Shown one piece after another: positions 38,469-45,730 of a stretch of 48,514 nucleotides of DNA. The stretch is from an uncultured cyanobacterium (GTDB taxonomy: Bacteria > Cyanobacteriota > Vampirovibrionia > Gastranaerophilales > Gastranaerophilaceae), in the NCBI GenBank assembly GCA_902495705.1, contig CABUXT010000015.1:1-48514 (forward strand), given 5' to 3'. Position numbers and translations under genes: made by a program. The notes under the pieces were generated by a model that saw only the letters and a program-made list of their open reading frames with translations, had not been told where the DNA came from and ran no database searches. The first letter of the stretch is position 1. Each line of letters opens with the position of its first letter.

Positions 38469-38726
38469 CTACTTAGCTAATTTTTCATCTATTGCCGAAA
38501 TAATTTTTTCGACTGTCGCATCTTTGATAACATCGTTATCAACTTTGGCATAAGGTGCTTTTGAAACTTCCCAATCAGCAGCACAATAGCCCATACAAGG
38601 AGTCCCTGCAAGTTCTATTCTGTCGCCATATTTTTCAGGAAGTAATCGGCTAAGCTCTTGAATATTTTCTGCTCCCATTACAAAGCAAGTTTCTCCAAGA
38701 CATATTTTTACGCTGATTTTTTCCAT
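38469..38726 (-). CDS. Thioredoxin-like [2Fe-2S] ferredoxin (NuoE/HydC-like)
   Basis: An 85-residue protein with the thioredoxin-fold ferredoxin pattern C-x4-C (ICLGETCFVMG, about residues 8-18) and C-x3-C (GTPCMGYC, about 42-49), the four ligands of a 2Fe-2S cluster. It lacks the N-terminal helical part of full-length NuoE. The start at 38726 (MEKIS) is chosen for GGAAGGTG just upstream; a TTG start six codons earlier is less likely. Placed directly before the hydrogenase gene, it probably feeds electrons to it. Confidence 0.87.
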   Translation of the reverse strand: MEKISVKICLGETCFVMGAENIQELSRLLPEKYGDRIELAGTPCMGYCAADWEVSKAPYAKVDNDVIKDATVEKIISAIDEKLAK

Positions 38727-38854
38727 TTCACCTTCCGTTGCCAAGTTTGTTATTAAACATTGTACACTAATTTTTGGATATAGTTACCCAGTAAAATTTT
38801 ATCAGCTATAAGACTCTATTGTCAATATTAATTTACTGATTTTGGGCTAATTGT

Positions 38855-38913
38855 TTATGTTTTGCTAACATAAGTAAACATATTTGTTAAGATACCTGTT
38901 TTTGTGCTATACT
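38855..38913 (+). promoter_or_regulatory. gyrB promoter with upstream palindrome
   Basis: TTATGTT-ttgct-AACATAA (38855-38873), a perfect seven-base inverted repeat, lies eleven bases before the -35 box TTGTTA (38884-38889). The -10 TATACT (38908-38913) is 18 bases on. The palindrome may be a repressor or activator site; it could also tie gyrB to supercoiling through the long spacer. Both are inferred. Confidence 0.6.
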
Positions 38914-38945
38914 GTAACATATACCAGTAGATTAGGGAGAAGTAT

Positions 38946-41495
38946 ATGGCTGATAACGCACAAGATATTATTAATGATAAAGGTATGGAAGCGATAAAAG
39001 AAGTTGAGAAAGCTCAGGTTCAAGAACAAGTTGAACAACAGTATGAAGAGATTGAGACTCATACTTCAAAACAATATGATGCTAGTAACATCAGGGTTTT
39101 GGAAGGTTTGGAAGCTGTTCGTGTAAGACCGGGGATGTATATCGGTTCAACTTCACAAAGAGGCTTGCACCACTGTATTTATGAAATCGTTGATAACTCT
39201 ATTGACGAATCTTTAGCAGGTTTTTGTACAGATATCCATGTAACTATCCACAAAGATAACAGTATCACTGTTGAAGATAACGGTCGTGGTATTCCTGTTG
39301 ATATCAAACCTGATAGCGGAAAATCAGCTTTGGAAATCGTTCACACCGTACTTCACGCAGGCGGTAAATTCGGTGATGGCGGTTATAAAGTATCAGGCGG
39401 TCTTCACGGCGTAGGTGCATCTGTTGTAAACGCGTTATCAGAAAAATATATTGTAGAAGTTTCTCGTGACGGATATGTTTGGCGTCAGGAATATATGAGA
39501 GGAGAACCTCTTGCACCTGTTGAAAAAGGCGAGGCGACAACTAAAACAGGTACAAAAACAACTTGGTGGCCTGACCCTGAAATCTTTACCGAAACTACAG
39601 AAATTGACTGTGATGTAATCGGTAACAGATTGAGAGAAATGGCATTTTTGAACAAAGGTTTGAAAATTATCTTCTCTCGCCATGACTCGGAAGAAGTTGA
39701 AACATTCCACTATGAAGGCGGTATCGGCAGTTATGTAGAATTTTTAAACAAAAATAAAACCGTTCTTCATGAAAAACCGATTTATATTGACAAAGTTGTT
39801 GGTGATTTGCAAGTTGAAGTTGCAATGCAATACACTGATTCTTATCAAGAAAGTGTATTATCTTTTGCAAACAACATCAACACACATTCAGGCGGTACTC
39901 ACTTAACAGGTTTCAGAAACTCAATCACTCGTGTATTGAATGATTACGCAAGAAAAAATAATATATTAAAAGACTCTGAATCAAACTTGTCAGGTGAAGA
40001 CGTTAGAGAAGGTTTGACAGCAATTGTTTCTGTTAAAATTCCTAACCCTGAATTTGAAGGTCAAACAAAAGAAAAACTTGGTTCTCAAGAGGCAATGGGC
40101 GCAGTGCAAGATGCAGTTCGTGACAAGTTGCAAGAATGGCTTGAATTTAACCCAAAAATCGCAAAAGCAATTTTGGAAAAAACTCTTCAAGCTCAACGCG
40201 CAAGAGAGGCTGCAAGAAGAGCAAGAGAACTTACAAGAAGAAAATCCGTTCTTGAAAATTCTACCCTTCCGGGGAAATTGGCAGACTGTTCTAACCGCGA
40301 ACCTGAAAAATGCGAAATCTTCTTAGTCGAAGGTGATTCCGCAGGTGGTTCTGCAAAACAAGGCAGGAACAGAATGTTCCAAGCGATTTTGCCATTGAGA
40401 GGTAAAATTCTTAACGTTGAAAAAGCAAGACTTGATAGAATTTATGCCAATAACGAAATTCAATCAATGGTTCAAGCTTTCGGTATCAAAATCAGCAGAA
40501 ACGAGGAAGAAGTTGAGATTGATAAATTGAGATATCACAAAATTATCATCATGACCGATGCCGATGTCGATGGTGCTCACATTAGAACTTTGATGTTGAC
40601 ATTCTTCTTCAGATACGCAAAACCGCTTATTGAAAACGGTTATGTATATATTGCTCAACCTCCATTGTTCAAGGTTACTCAAGGCAAAACCGCTGAGTAT
40701 TTGTTCAACGAACATGTTTTGGACAAAATGTTGAAAGAACGTGGTATCAAGAATTTGAGCTTGTCAGATAAAGAAAAGAAAAATGTAAAAACAGGTGATG
40801 AGTTATTAGACCTTATTAAAAACATGTCAGAATTTTATCGTTCTTACAACAACCCAATTCTGAACTTATACCCTGCAGTATTTTTGAGAGGTTTAATCCG
40901 TTCAGATATCAAATTGGAAGACTTTGACAGTCAATCAAGAATGAACGAGGTTTGCGATTACTTGAACCACTATTTGGTTGACCACGCTCAAAACTACAAT
41001 ATTCAAGAGGCTGAAAACTATAAGGTTGAAGTAAAATACAATCCTGAAAATTCAAAATATTCATTTATGTTGCACTTGAATGATGAAGAACACGTAATTT
41101 TGAACCAAAATATCATCAAGAGTTCAGAGTACAAGAAATTGAAAGCAGCTTACCCTGTAATTCGTGATTTCTTGATTGAAGAATCAGATGGTTTGATTTT
41201 GGAAACAGATACAGAAAAACACGAAATTGATTCATTTGAAAAATTGCAAAAACTTATCGATGATAGAGGTCAAAAAGGCTTGCAAATCCAACGTTTCAAA
41301 GGTTTAGGTGAAATGATGCCGCAACAACTTTGGGAAACAACAATGGACCCTGCAACAAGAACATTGTTGAAAGTAAATCTTGAAGATGCAATGCTTTGTG
41401 ACCAATTGTTTGATGTATTGATGGGTGATAAAGTCGAACCAAGACGTGACTTTATTCAAACCCATGCGGTATATGCAACAAATATTGATACATAG
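38946..41495 (+). CDS. gyrB: DNA gyrase subunit B
   Basis: The ATPase subunit of gyrase, which introduces negative supercoils. At 849 residues it is long. Residues 1-45 are an acidic Gln/Glu-rich extension. The GHKL ATPase domain follows (LEGLEAVRVRPGMYIGSTSQ, EIVDNSIDESLAGF, VEDNGRGIPV, GGLHGVGASVVNAL). The Toprim domain has EIFLVEGDSAGGSAKQGRNR with QAILPLRGKILNVEKA, and DADVDGAHIRTLML. About 170 residues are inserted before the closing IQRFKGLGEMMPQQLWETTM block, as in proteobacterial GyrB. GyrB rather than ParE is favoured by ILPLRGKILNVEKA and QLWETTMDP. GGGAGAAGTAT precedes the ATG. Confidence 0.95.
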   Translation: MADNAQDIINDKGMEAIKEVEKAQVQEQVEQQYEEIETHTSKQYDASNIRVLEGLEAVRVRPGMYIGSTSQRGLHHCIYEIVDNSIDESLAGFCTDIHVTIHKDNSITVEDNGRGIPVDIKPDSGKSALEIVHTVLHAGGKFGDGGYKVSGGLHGVGASVVNALSEKYIVEVSRDGYVWRQEYMRGEPLAPVEKGEATTKTGTKTTWWPDPEIFTETTEIDCDVIGNRLREMAFLNKGLKIIFSRHDSEEVETFHYEGGIGSYVEFLNKNKTVLHEKPIYIDKVVGDLQVEVAMQYTDSYQESVLSFANNINTHSGGTHLTGFRNSITRVLNDYARKNNILKDSESNLSGEDVREGLTAIVSVKIPNPEFEGQTKEKLGSQEAMGAVQDAVRDKLQEWLEFNPKIAKAILEKTLQAQRAREAARRARELTRRKSVLENSTLPGKLADCSNREPEKCEIFLVEGDSAGGSAKQGRNRMFQAILPLRGKILNVEKARLDRIYANNEIQSMVQAFGIKISRNEEEVEIDKLRYHKIIIMTDADVDGAHIRTLMLTFFFRYAKPLIENGYVYIAQPPLFKVTQGKTAEYLFNEHVLDKMLKERGIKNLSLSDKEKKNVKTGDELLDLIKNMSEFYRSYNNPILNLYPAVFLRGLIRSDIKLEDFDSQSRMNEVCDYLNHYLVDHAQNYNIQEAENYKVEVKYNPENSKYSFMLHLNDEEHVILNQNIIKSSEYKKLKAAYPVIRDFLIEESDGLILETDTEKHEIDSFEKLQKLIDDRGQKGLQIQRFKGLGEMMPQQLWETTMDPATRTLLKVNLEDAMLCDQLFDVLMGDKVEPRRDFIQTHAVYATNIDT

Positions 41496-41517
41496 GGTTT
41501 TGAAGATAGATTATTTT

Positions 41518-41552
41518 ACCCAACGGTCGGCATTTCATGCCGACCGTTGGGT
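41518..41552 (+). terminator. gyrB terminator built from a dispersed palindrome
   Basis: ACCCAACGGTCGGCAT-ttc-ATGCCGACCGTTGGGT, about 16 pairs, followed by TATTT. Its centre, GGTCGGCAT...ATGCCGACC, is the same palindrome found alone at eight other places in this window. Here it is extended by CCCAAC/GTTGGG and placed 22 bases after the stop codon. Confidence 0.8.
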
Positions 41553-41583
41553 TATTTGTAATGACTTTTCAATATAAATCTCT

Positions 41584-41656
41584 GTCATTCTGAAAGGATT
41601 AAAAATCAAGGAGCATAGCGACGTAGATTTTATCCTATTCAGAATCTATCAATGTT
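41584..41656 (+). repeat. Extended palindrome with GGATTAAAAATC core, copy 2
   Basis: Same as 22347-22420 with a different tip (aaggagcatagcgacgta). The outer arms and the AGGATTAAAAATC/GATTTTATCCT stem are unchanged. Confidence 0.75.
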
Positions 41657-41789
41657 TATTAAAACAAAAACATTTATCACCTAAGATAAAGTAGGTTGGG
41701 TTTACTAACCCAACAATTAAATTTTGTCGGCTTGGTAAAGCCGACCTACAGCCTGTTTTATAATCTCTAACTGGACAAAGTAAAACAAT

Positions 41790-41947
41790 GTCATTCCGAA
41801 TTTATTTCGGAATCCTTTCAATAATCAGTATTTATCAATTACAATATTTGCTAAATTATTAAATATGGAAAAGATTCTGAATCAACGCAGTCGCATTAAA
41901 CGTGACTCCACTTCGTTCCGCACTCCGCTCCTGCTGTTCAGAATGAC
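41790..41947 (-). repeat. MITE-like composite palindromic element, copy 4
   Basis: Left palindrome GTCATTCCGAATTTATTTCG plus GAATC, AT-rich spacer in the orientation of copy 2, and right palindrome GATTCTGAA...TTCAGAATGAC split by a 'cgcagtcgcattaaacgtga' insert. The same insert splits a CCCTGAA palindrome at 13321-13386. Confidence 0.7.
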
Positions 41948-42174
41948 ACAGACCTAAGTGCTAAATTTGAGATTCCGAAATAAATTCGGAATGACAATTA
42001 ATTTAGATTTTGAAAATTGACCCTAATCCAGTTTTTCAATCAAATGGATAGACTCTGAATCAAGTTCAGAGTGACATAGTCCTTATTGTTCAATTGCACA
42101 CGGCGCACTTGCCAATAGAATGACAATTTAACAAAGTCCGCCATCTCGCCATCCTGACCTCTTGCCCTCAGTTA

Positions 42175-42903
42175 TTACCACGGATAATCTTTTTCAATTT
42201 TCCAACCTGCACGGCGGATTTTTTCTGCACAAAACATCCCAAATGTATCTTTTGAACATTGCTTATCTACATCTTCAGCTGTAGATTTGTAGCCGTATGG
42301 CTGTATCCCTCCACCTTCTTCTTCAACTCGAGCCAATACGAACAAGTCGCGCCCATAGACATTTGGACCTTCGCCACCATTGATATCGACATATACTTGC
42401 GAATTTTTAACGTGTTCTCCGAGCTTACTGCCACCTTGAGATGTAAATATTATGTATAAAAACCCATCTGAGGTGTAAAAAGTCGTCCTTTCATTACTTG
42501 CAACGACCGCGGTGTTTGAAACCGCATGATTTGCTCCAAGCCAAGGATTGATTCTTTTATACCCACATTGTTGATAGGTTTTGCAAATAATCGCAGTTTT
42601 AATATAAGGTGCCCAATATTTGTTAAAATACGCATCTCCACCCATTGCAAAAGATTCAGAAGTTGAAGGCTCGCCCACATCATCAAATGACATTTTATAT
42701 GCTTGATTAAGTACCGAAATTGCCTTTTGTAACTTAGTCACAGTCACATGTTTTTGGTAATTGGTAATCAAATTTGGGATAGTTAAGGCAGCGACAATTC
42801 CGATTATGCCAAGAGTGATTAATGTTTCTGCCAATGTAAAACCGGTTTTAACCTTGGCAGGTAACGAATCTATATGTGTGACACTTTTTGATTTATTTGT
42901 CAT
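42175..42903 (-). CDS. Prepilin-like protein, third cassette
   Basis: A 242-residue prepilin with a 21-residue leader containing SVTHIDSLPAKVKT before the cleavage site and helix GFTLAETLITLGIIGIVAAL (residues 22-41). The leader matches the T-[RH]-[VI]-[DN]...K-[VM]-K pattern of the other two cassettes. The body has five Cys residues and the shared C-terminal YVDINGGEGPNVYGRDLFVL motif. AAGGAG precedes the ATG. The promoter at 42937-42965 reads away from the XRE gene at 43033. Repeat blocks flank the cassette on both sides. Confidence 0.87.
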   Translation of the reverse strand: MTNKSKSVTHIDSLPAKVKTGFTLAETLITLGIIGIVAALTIPNLITNYQKHVTVTKLQKAISVLNQAYKMSFDDVGEPSTSESFAMGGDAYFNKYWAPYIKTAIICKTYQQCGYKRINPWLGANHAVSNTAVVASNERTTFYTSDGFLYIIFTSQGGSKLGEHVKNSQVYVDINGGEGPNVYGRDLFVLARVEEEGGGIQPYGYKSTAEDVDKQCSKDTFGMFCAEKIRRAGWKIEKDYPW

Positions 42904-42930
42904 ATTAAACTCCTTAAACTATGCTTAACC

Positions 42931-42978
42931 GGCATTATTATATGTTTATTAGTCATAAAAGTCAATATAAATTATGCC
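42931..42978 (-). promoter_or_regulatory. Pilin promoter within a GGCATaATTa inverted repeat
   Basis: On the minus strand TTGACT (42960-42965), 17 bases, TATAAT (42937-42942). GGCATTATTATAT at 42931 and ATATAAATTATGCC ending at 42978 form an imperfect inverted repeat whose halves lie over the -10 box and just upstream of the -35 box. It is a possible operator for the divergent XRE protein. Confidence 0.65.
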
Positions 42979-43032
42979 TAGTAATCTATTATTTGTTTAG
43001 TGGGTTGTTAGTATTATATTTTTGAGGTTTTT

Positions 43033-43356
43033 ATGGATAATTTGAAAATTAAATTAGGACAGAGAATAAAATTTTTGCGCAAGTCTTGTAACATTACGCA
43101 GGAAAAATTGGCAGAAATGATTAATATGGACATCACAAGTTTGAGCAAAATTGAGACCGGAAGGAATTATCCGCAACCTGAAACTGTAGAAAAGATTTCA
43201 AAGGCTTTGAATATCGATATTTCGCAACTGTTTTTATTTAAGACTCTAAGTTCAAAAGAAGATTACATCAAGGCGATAAACAAGAATATTCAATTTATTT
43301 CAGAAGATGAAGACAAGTTGAATATTTTGTACAAAGTGTCAGAATCGTTGTTGTAA
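43033..43356 (+). CDS. XRE-family transcriptional regulator, third cassette
   Basis: A 107-residue protein with a Cro/C1-type HTH at residues 9-65 (KFLRKSCNITQEKLAEMINM, ... TSLSKIETGRNYP) and a C-terminal helical tail (NIDISQLFLFKTL ...). It is closely similar in layout to the XRE protein at 33193. GAGGTTTTT precedes the ATG. It is divergent from the third prepilin, with 129 bp between. The tail may sense a signal or mediate dimers. Confidence 0.85.
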   Translation: MDNLKIKLGQRIKFLRKSCNITQEKLAEMINMDITSLSKIETGRNYPQPETVEKISKALNIDISQLFLFKTLSSKEDYIKAINKNIQFISEDEDKLNILYKVSESLL

Positions 43357-43622
43357 AATTTTACCTCTCATCACGAGAAATATTAACTAGCAAAAAGGAC
43401 TATGTCATTCTAAACTACTGAAGGAGCATTAATCTTTTTTGTCATGCTGAACTTGCTTCAGCATCTCAAATTTAACATATTAGTCTTATGCTTAATTTGT
43501 AAAATTAGAGACCCTGAAATAAATTCAGGGTGACAACTATGAGAGTTCTGTAGGTTATTTTACCAGCCTATGAAATCAAAATTGATAGATTCTGAATAGC
43601 AATTATAATAACAGTGTACCAA
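43357..43622. repeat. Intergenic repeat block after the third XRE gene
   Basis: No gene. It contains a degraded GTCATTCTAAACTACTGAAG palindrome (about 43404-43430), the second-class composite element 43441-43534 and a TTGATAGATTCTGAATAGCA fragment (about 43580-43599) that matches the tail of the extended-palindrome families. Confidence 0.7.
43441..43534 (+). repeat. Second-class composite palindromic element, copy 2
   Basis: Near-identical to 36703-36797. Both carry GCTGAACTTG(C/T)TTCAGC at the left and CCCTGAAA(C/T)AA(G/A)TTCAGGG at the right. The differences fall mainly in the loops, not in the stems. Confidence 0.75.
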
Positions 43623-43652
43623 TTAGCAAAAAATATTTTGTTTGGCTATTAA
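43623..43652 (+). promoter_or_regulatory. Promoter for a leaderless F-x-G gene
   Basis: TTAGCA (43623-43628), 18 bases, TATTAA (43647-43652). The ATG at 43659 is seven bases after the -10, and no ribosome-binding site exists, so the transcript may start at the start codon. Confidence 0.45.
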
Positions 43653-43658
43653 TGCAAT

Positions 43659-44213
43659 ATGCAAATTCAAAATACCAATCAAACAAATTTTCAAGGCAAA
43701 TATATTGTAAAAGGGTCTGTAAAGTCAGTTGAAAAGTTTGGCAGGCTTATGCATAGTCACTATGTTGATGATACTTACGGATATGTGAATTTGCGACATC
43801 CTGACAAGTTTTGGGGGTGGGAAGAAGAAGTTCTTATACCAAAATTTGACGATGCTCAAAAATATACCGAAAGTCTCCATGCGACAAATGACGAGGCGGA
43901 TATTCTGAGAGATTATCGCAAGAATAAGTTTGAGGCTCAAGAGCTCAAAGACTCAAAAGATATTTATGAATATGCTGATATACTGGGAACCAGATTATTT
44001 AATCGTTTACGTGGATATTTTGTTGCGATGGCGGAAGGCGAAAATAATTTTTGCGACTTTATGATTGACAGATTTGTTGAAGGTCGCAAAATTGTCAATG
44101 AAATATTTGGAGCAGGAACTTCCAAAACAATAAAATCGATAAATGCTGATGATGCTATTGAGGCAATGTATCATGGCAATTTTGATGTTGTAAACGGTGA
44201 AATTTTAAAATAA
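43659..44213 (+). CDS. Unknown protein with N-terminal F-x-G-K motif
   Basis: A 184-residue protein I do not recognise. The start MQIQNTNQTNFQGKYIVKG has an Asn/Gln-rich stretch and then F-Q-G-K, like F-T-G-R in the protein at 7612. The body is charged with mixed alpha/beta character (YVNLRHPDKFWGWEEEVLIP; DILGTRLFNRLRGYFVAMAE). No signal peptide or membrane segment. The short Asn-rich plus F-x-G-K start may be a targeting or binding tag shared by several lineage-specific proteins. The gene stands alone, with a possible leaderless promoter and a downstream terminator. Confidence 0.7.
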   Translation: MQIQNTNQTNFQGKYIVKGSVKSVEKFGRLMHSHYVDDTYGYVNLRHPDKFWGWEEEVLIPKFDDAQKYTESLHATNDEADILRDYRKNKFEAQELKDSKDIYEYADILGTRLFNRLRGYFVAMAEGENNFCDFMIDRFVEGRKIVNEIFGAGTSKTIKSINADDAIEAMYHGNFDVVNGEILK

Positions 44214-44225
44214 ACCAATTAAAAA

Positions 44226-44248
44226 AGAGGCCGCATACGCGACCTCTC
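44226..44248. terminator. Bidirectional terminator between convergent genes
   Basis: AGAGGCCGC-atac-GCGACCTCT, one mismatch, with an A run before and a weak T run after. It serves the F-x-G gene and the YtxH-like gene that ends on the other strand. Confidence 0.7.
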
Positions 44249-44277
44249 CTTAGATACATCTAATTTAGACTTAATGA

Positions 44278-44595
44278 CTATTCTTCATCAGAATCTTCAT
44301 CATCATCATCGTCGTCTTCTTCGGCTTTTGCAGCTTTAGCTTCTTTTTGTTTTGCAATTAAATCTTGAAGTTTTTCTTTGATTTCTTCACCTTTTTTTTG
44401 AAGGTCAGAAACTGCATCATCTGCTTTTACTTGGATTTGTTTTGCAGTTTCGTCTGCTCTTCTTGCCATATCAGAAGCTGTATCAGCTAACAATTTTCTT
44501 GTTTCTTCGCCTGATTTAGGAGCAAGTAAAATTCCTGCAATGGCTCCAATTGCGCCACCAACAATAAAACCTGCTAAAAATCTTGATGTTGACAT
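44278..44595 (-). CDS. YtxH-domain protein
   Basis: A 105-residue protein. The hydrophobic Gly/Ala-rich segment FLAGFIVGGAIGAIAGILLA (residues 5-24) is followed at once by PKSGEETRKLLAD, the YtxH signature. An amphipathic, A/K/E/D/Q-rich helix (about 40-85) and an acidic tail (D/E run, 94-105) follow. YtxH proteins are stress-linked membrane-associated proteins of unknown mechanism. AAAAGGAG lies eight bases before the ATG at 44595, so an in-frame start nine codons upstream is rejected. Last gene of a YtxH-DUF948-YtxH operon. Confidence 0.85.
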   Translation of the reverse strand: MSTSRFLAGFIVGGAIGAIAGILLAPKSGEETRKLLADTASDMARRADETAKQIQVKADDAVSDLQKKGEEIKEKLQDLIAKQKEAKAAKAEEDDDDDDEDSDEE

Positions 44596-44666
44596 ATTTA
44601 TTCTCCTTTTAATTAGTCTCACATAAGTATAAACCGAATTGCTCGTATTTACATTGCCTAAAAGTT

Positions 44667-45032
44667 CTATTTCTTTTTAATCAATGAATATACGGTCATA
44701 AACCCCTTGAAAAATCCGCCCAAAAGACTTTCTGAAAAAGCTTTAGTTTTAGTTATTGCGTTTTCAAGGCTTGATTTCATGTTTCCAACACCTTCATCTG
44801 TGCTTTGGATGATAGAATTAATAGAACGCATTGTTTCGTTCAATTCTTTCAATGTCGGTTTTAATTCGTTGTTCAAAATTAGTGAAGTTTCGTTAGCATT
44901 TTTTGTTAATGTAGACAAATCCATCAATAACTTAACTAGGAAATATCCGACAGTACCAACTACAATTGCAGTCACTACAGCTAAAAATGTTAAACCGTTG
45001 TTTAATACTATTTGTGATAATTCAATACTCAT
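44667..45032 (-). CDS. DUF948 family membrane protein
   Basis: A 121-residue protein: one membrane helix (about residues 13-36), then an amphipathic coiled region (LSTLTKNANETSLILNNELK ... LKELNETMRSINSIIQSTDE) and a short basic tail. The layout matches DUF948, proteins that resemble a methyl-accepting coiled coil and usually neighbour YtxH genes. Here YtxH genes lie on both sides on the same strand, so the three are a unit. A role in membrane or envelope stress is a family guess. Confidence 0.82.
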   Translation of the reverse strand: MSIELSQIVLNNGLTFLAVVTAIVVGTVGYFLVKLLMDLSTLTKNANETSLILNNELKPTLKELNETMRSINSIIQSTDEGVGNMKSSLENAITKTKAFSESLLGGFFKGFMTVYSLIKKK

Positions 45033-45055
45033 TTAAAAATCCTTTTAGTTGTAAT

Positions 45056-45382
45056 TTAGTAATCAAATTCGTTTTCGTTTTGTCCGTTTTCAGAATCTTC
45101 TAATTCTTTTGCTTTTTGCATTTTCTTAGATTTTACTGAATTGTTCAATTTGCGGAACTGTCTTTCTAACTTATATTTCATAAGGTCAATAGATTCCATT
45201 GCTTGTTTTTTAGCATCCGCAATTTGTGGAGCATGCTTGTCGTATAGGTCGCAAACAGTGTCTTTTAGTTCCTTTCTTGATTCTTCACCTGGTTTTGGGG
45301 CAAATAGAACACCTGCGACGATACCGCCGACAACACCTGCAATAACACCCATTGAAAACATAAATGCTTTGTTCTTACTCAT
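45056..45382 (-). CDS. YtxH-domain protein, first gene of the operon
   Basis: A 108-residue protein. FMFSMGVIAGVVGGIVAGVL (residues 7-26) plus FAPKPGEESRKELKD is the YtxH signature. A long amphipathic helix follows, rich in Lys, Gln and Glu, and the tail is charged (DSENGQNENEFDY). It is related to the protein at 44278 and shares the hydrophobic-then-PxxGEE pattern. The start codon has a plausible AAGACGAGG upstream. It begins the YtxH-DUF948-YtxH unit. Confidence 0.83.
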   Translation of the reverse strand: MSKNKAFMFSMGVIAGVVGGIVAGVLFAPKPGEESRKELKDTVCDLYDKHAPQIADAKKQAMESIDLMKYKLERQFRKLNNSVKSKKMQKAKELEDSENGQNENEFDY

Positions 45383-45513
45383 AGTTGTAAACCTCGTCTT
45401 TCAAATTTCTTCGTAATTGTATCATGTTTTTTCATGAATTTCAATATTAATCTTGGGAATGTACGTGGGAGTAGGACTACGGAAGGCAAGAGGGCAAGGC
45501 CGAAAAAAGAACT

Positions 45514-45586
45514 GTCATTCTGAAAGGATTGAAAATCAAGGAGCGTAGCGACATAGATTTTATCCTATTCAGAATCTATCAATGTT
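45514..45586 (+). repeat. Extended palindrome with GGATTGAAAATC core, copy 3
   Basis: Same family as 22347-22420 and 41584-41656. The stem base A-T pair of the others becomes G-T here (GGATTGAAAATC with GATTTTATCC), which keeps pairing. The tip is gagcgtagcgacata. Confidence 0.75.
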
Positions 45587-45641
45587 GATTTTGTTGTCGG
45601 CATAGCAATGCCGACCTACTTAATAAAACATATAGGTCATT

Positions 45642-45730
45642 GTCATTCTGAACTTTACAAAACGAACCGTTGAGCTAGAGCGAAACGAGTGAGCTTGTAT
45701 GCGGGCGCAGGCTGAGCTGATTCAGAATCT
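45642..45730 (+). repeat. Extended palindrome with gcgaaccgttgagc core, copy 2
   Basis: Same family as 33640-33730; most differences lie in the middle (aatgtgtgagcctgtatgtg against aacgagtgagcttgtatgcg). Its right arm runs into the composite element 45719-45811. Confidence 0.75.

Larger units (their letters stand above)
41496..42174. repeat. Intergenic repeat block after gyrB
   Basis: No gene. It contains the palindromic terminator 41518-41552, the extended palindrome 41584-41656, GTAGGTTGGGTTTACTAACCCAAC (about 41691-41714), GTCGGCTTGGTAAAGCCGAC (41726-41749), the composite element 41790-41947 and a TTCCGAAATAAATTCGGAA palindrome (about 41972-41990). It also contains a CTCTGAATCAAGTTCAGAG palindrome (about 42052-42070) and the short 'cacacggcgcactt' (42095-42108), the reverse complement of bases 1-14. 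Confidence 0.75.

Noticed and set aside
38946..41495. Topoisomerase IV subunit ParE instead of GyrB
   Set aside because: The QAILPLRGKILNVEKA and QLWETTMDP blocks and the large insert are of GyrB type.
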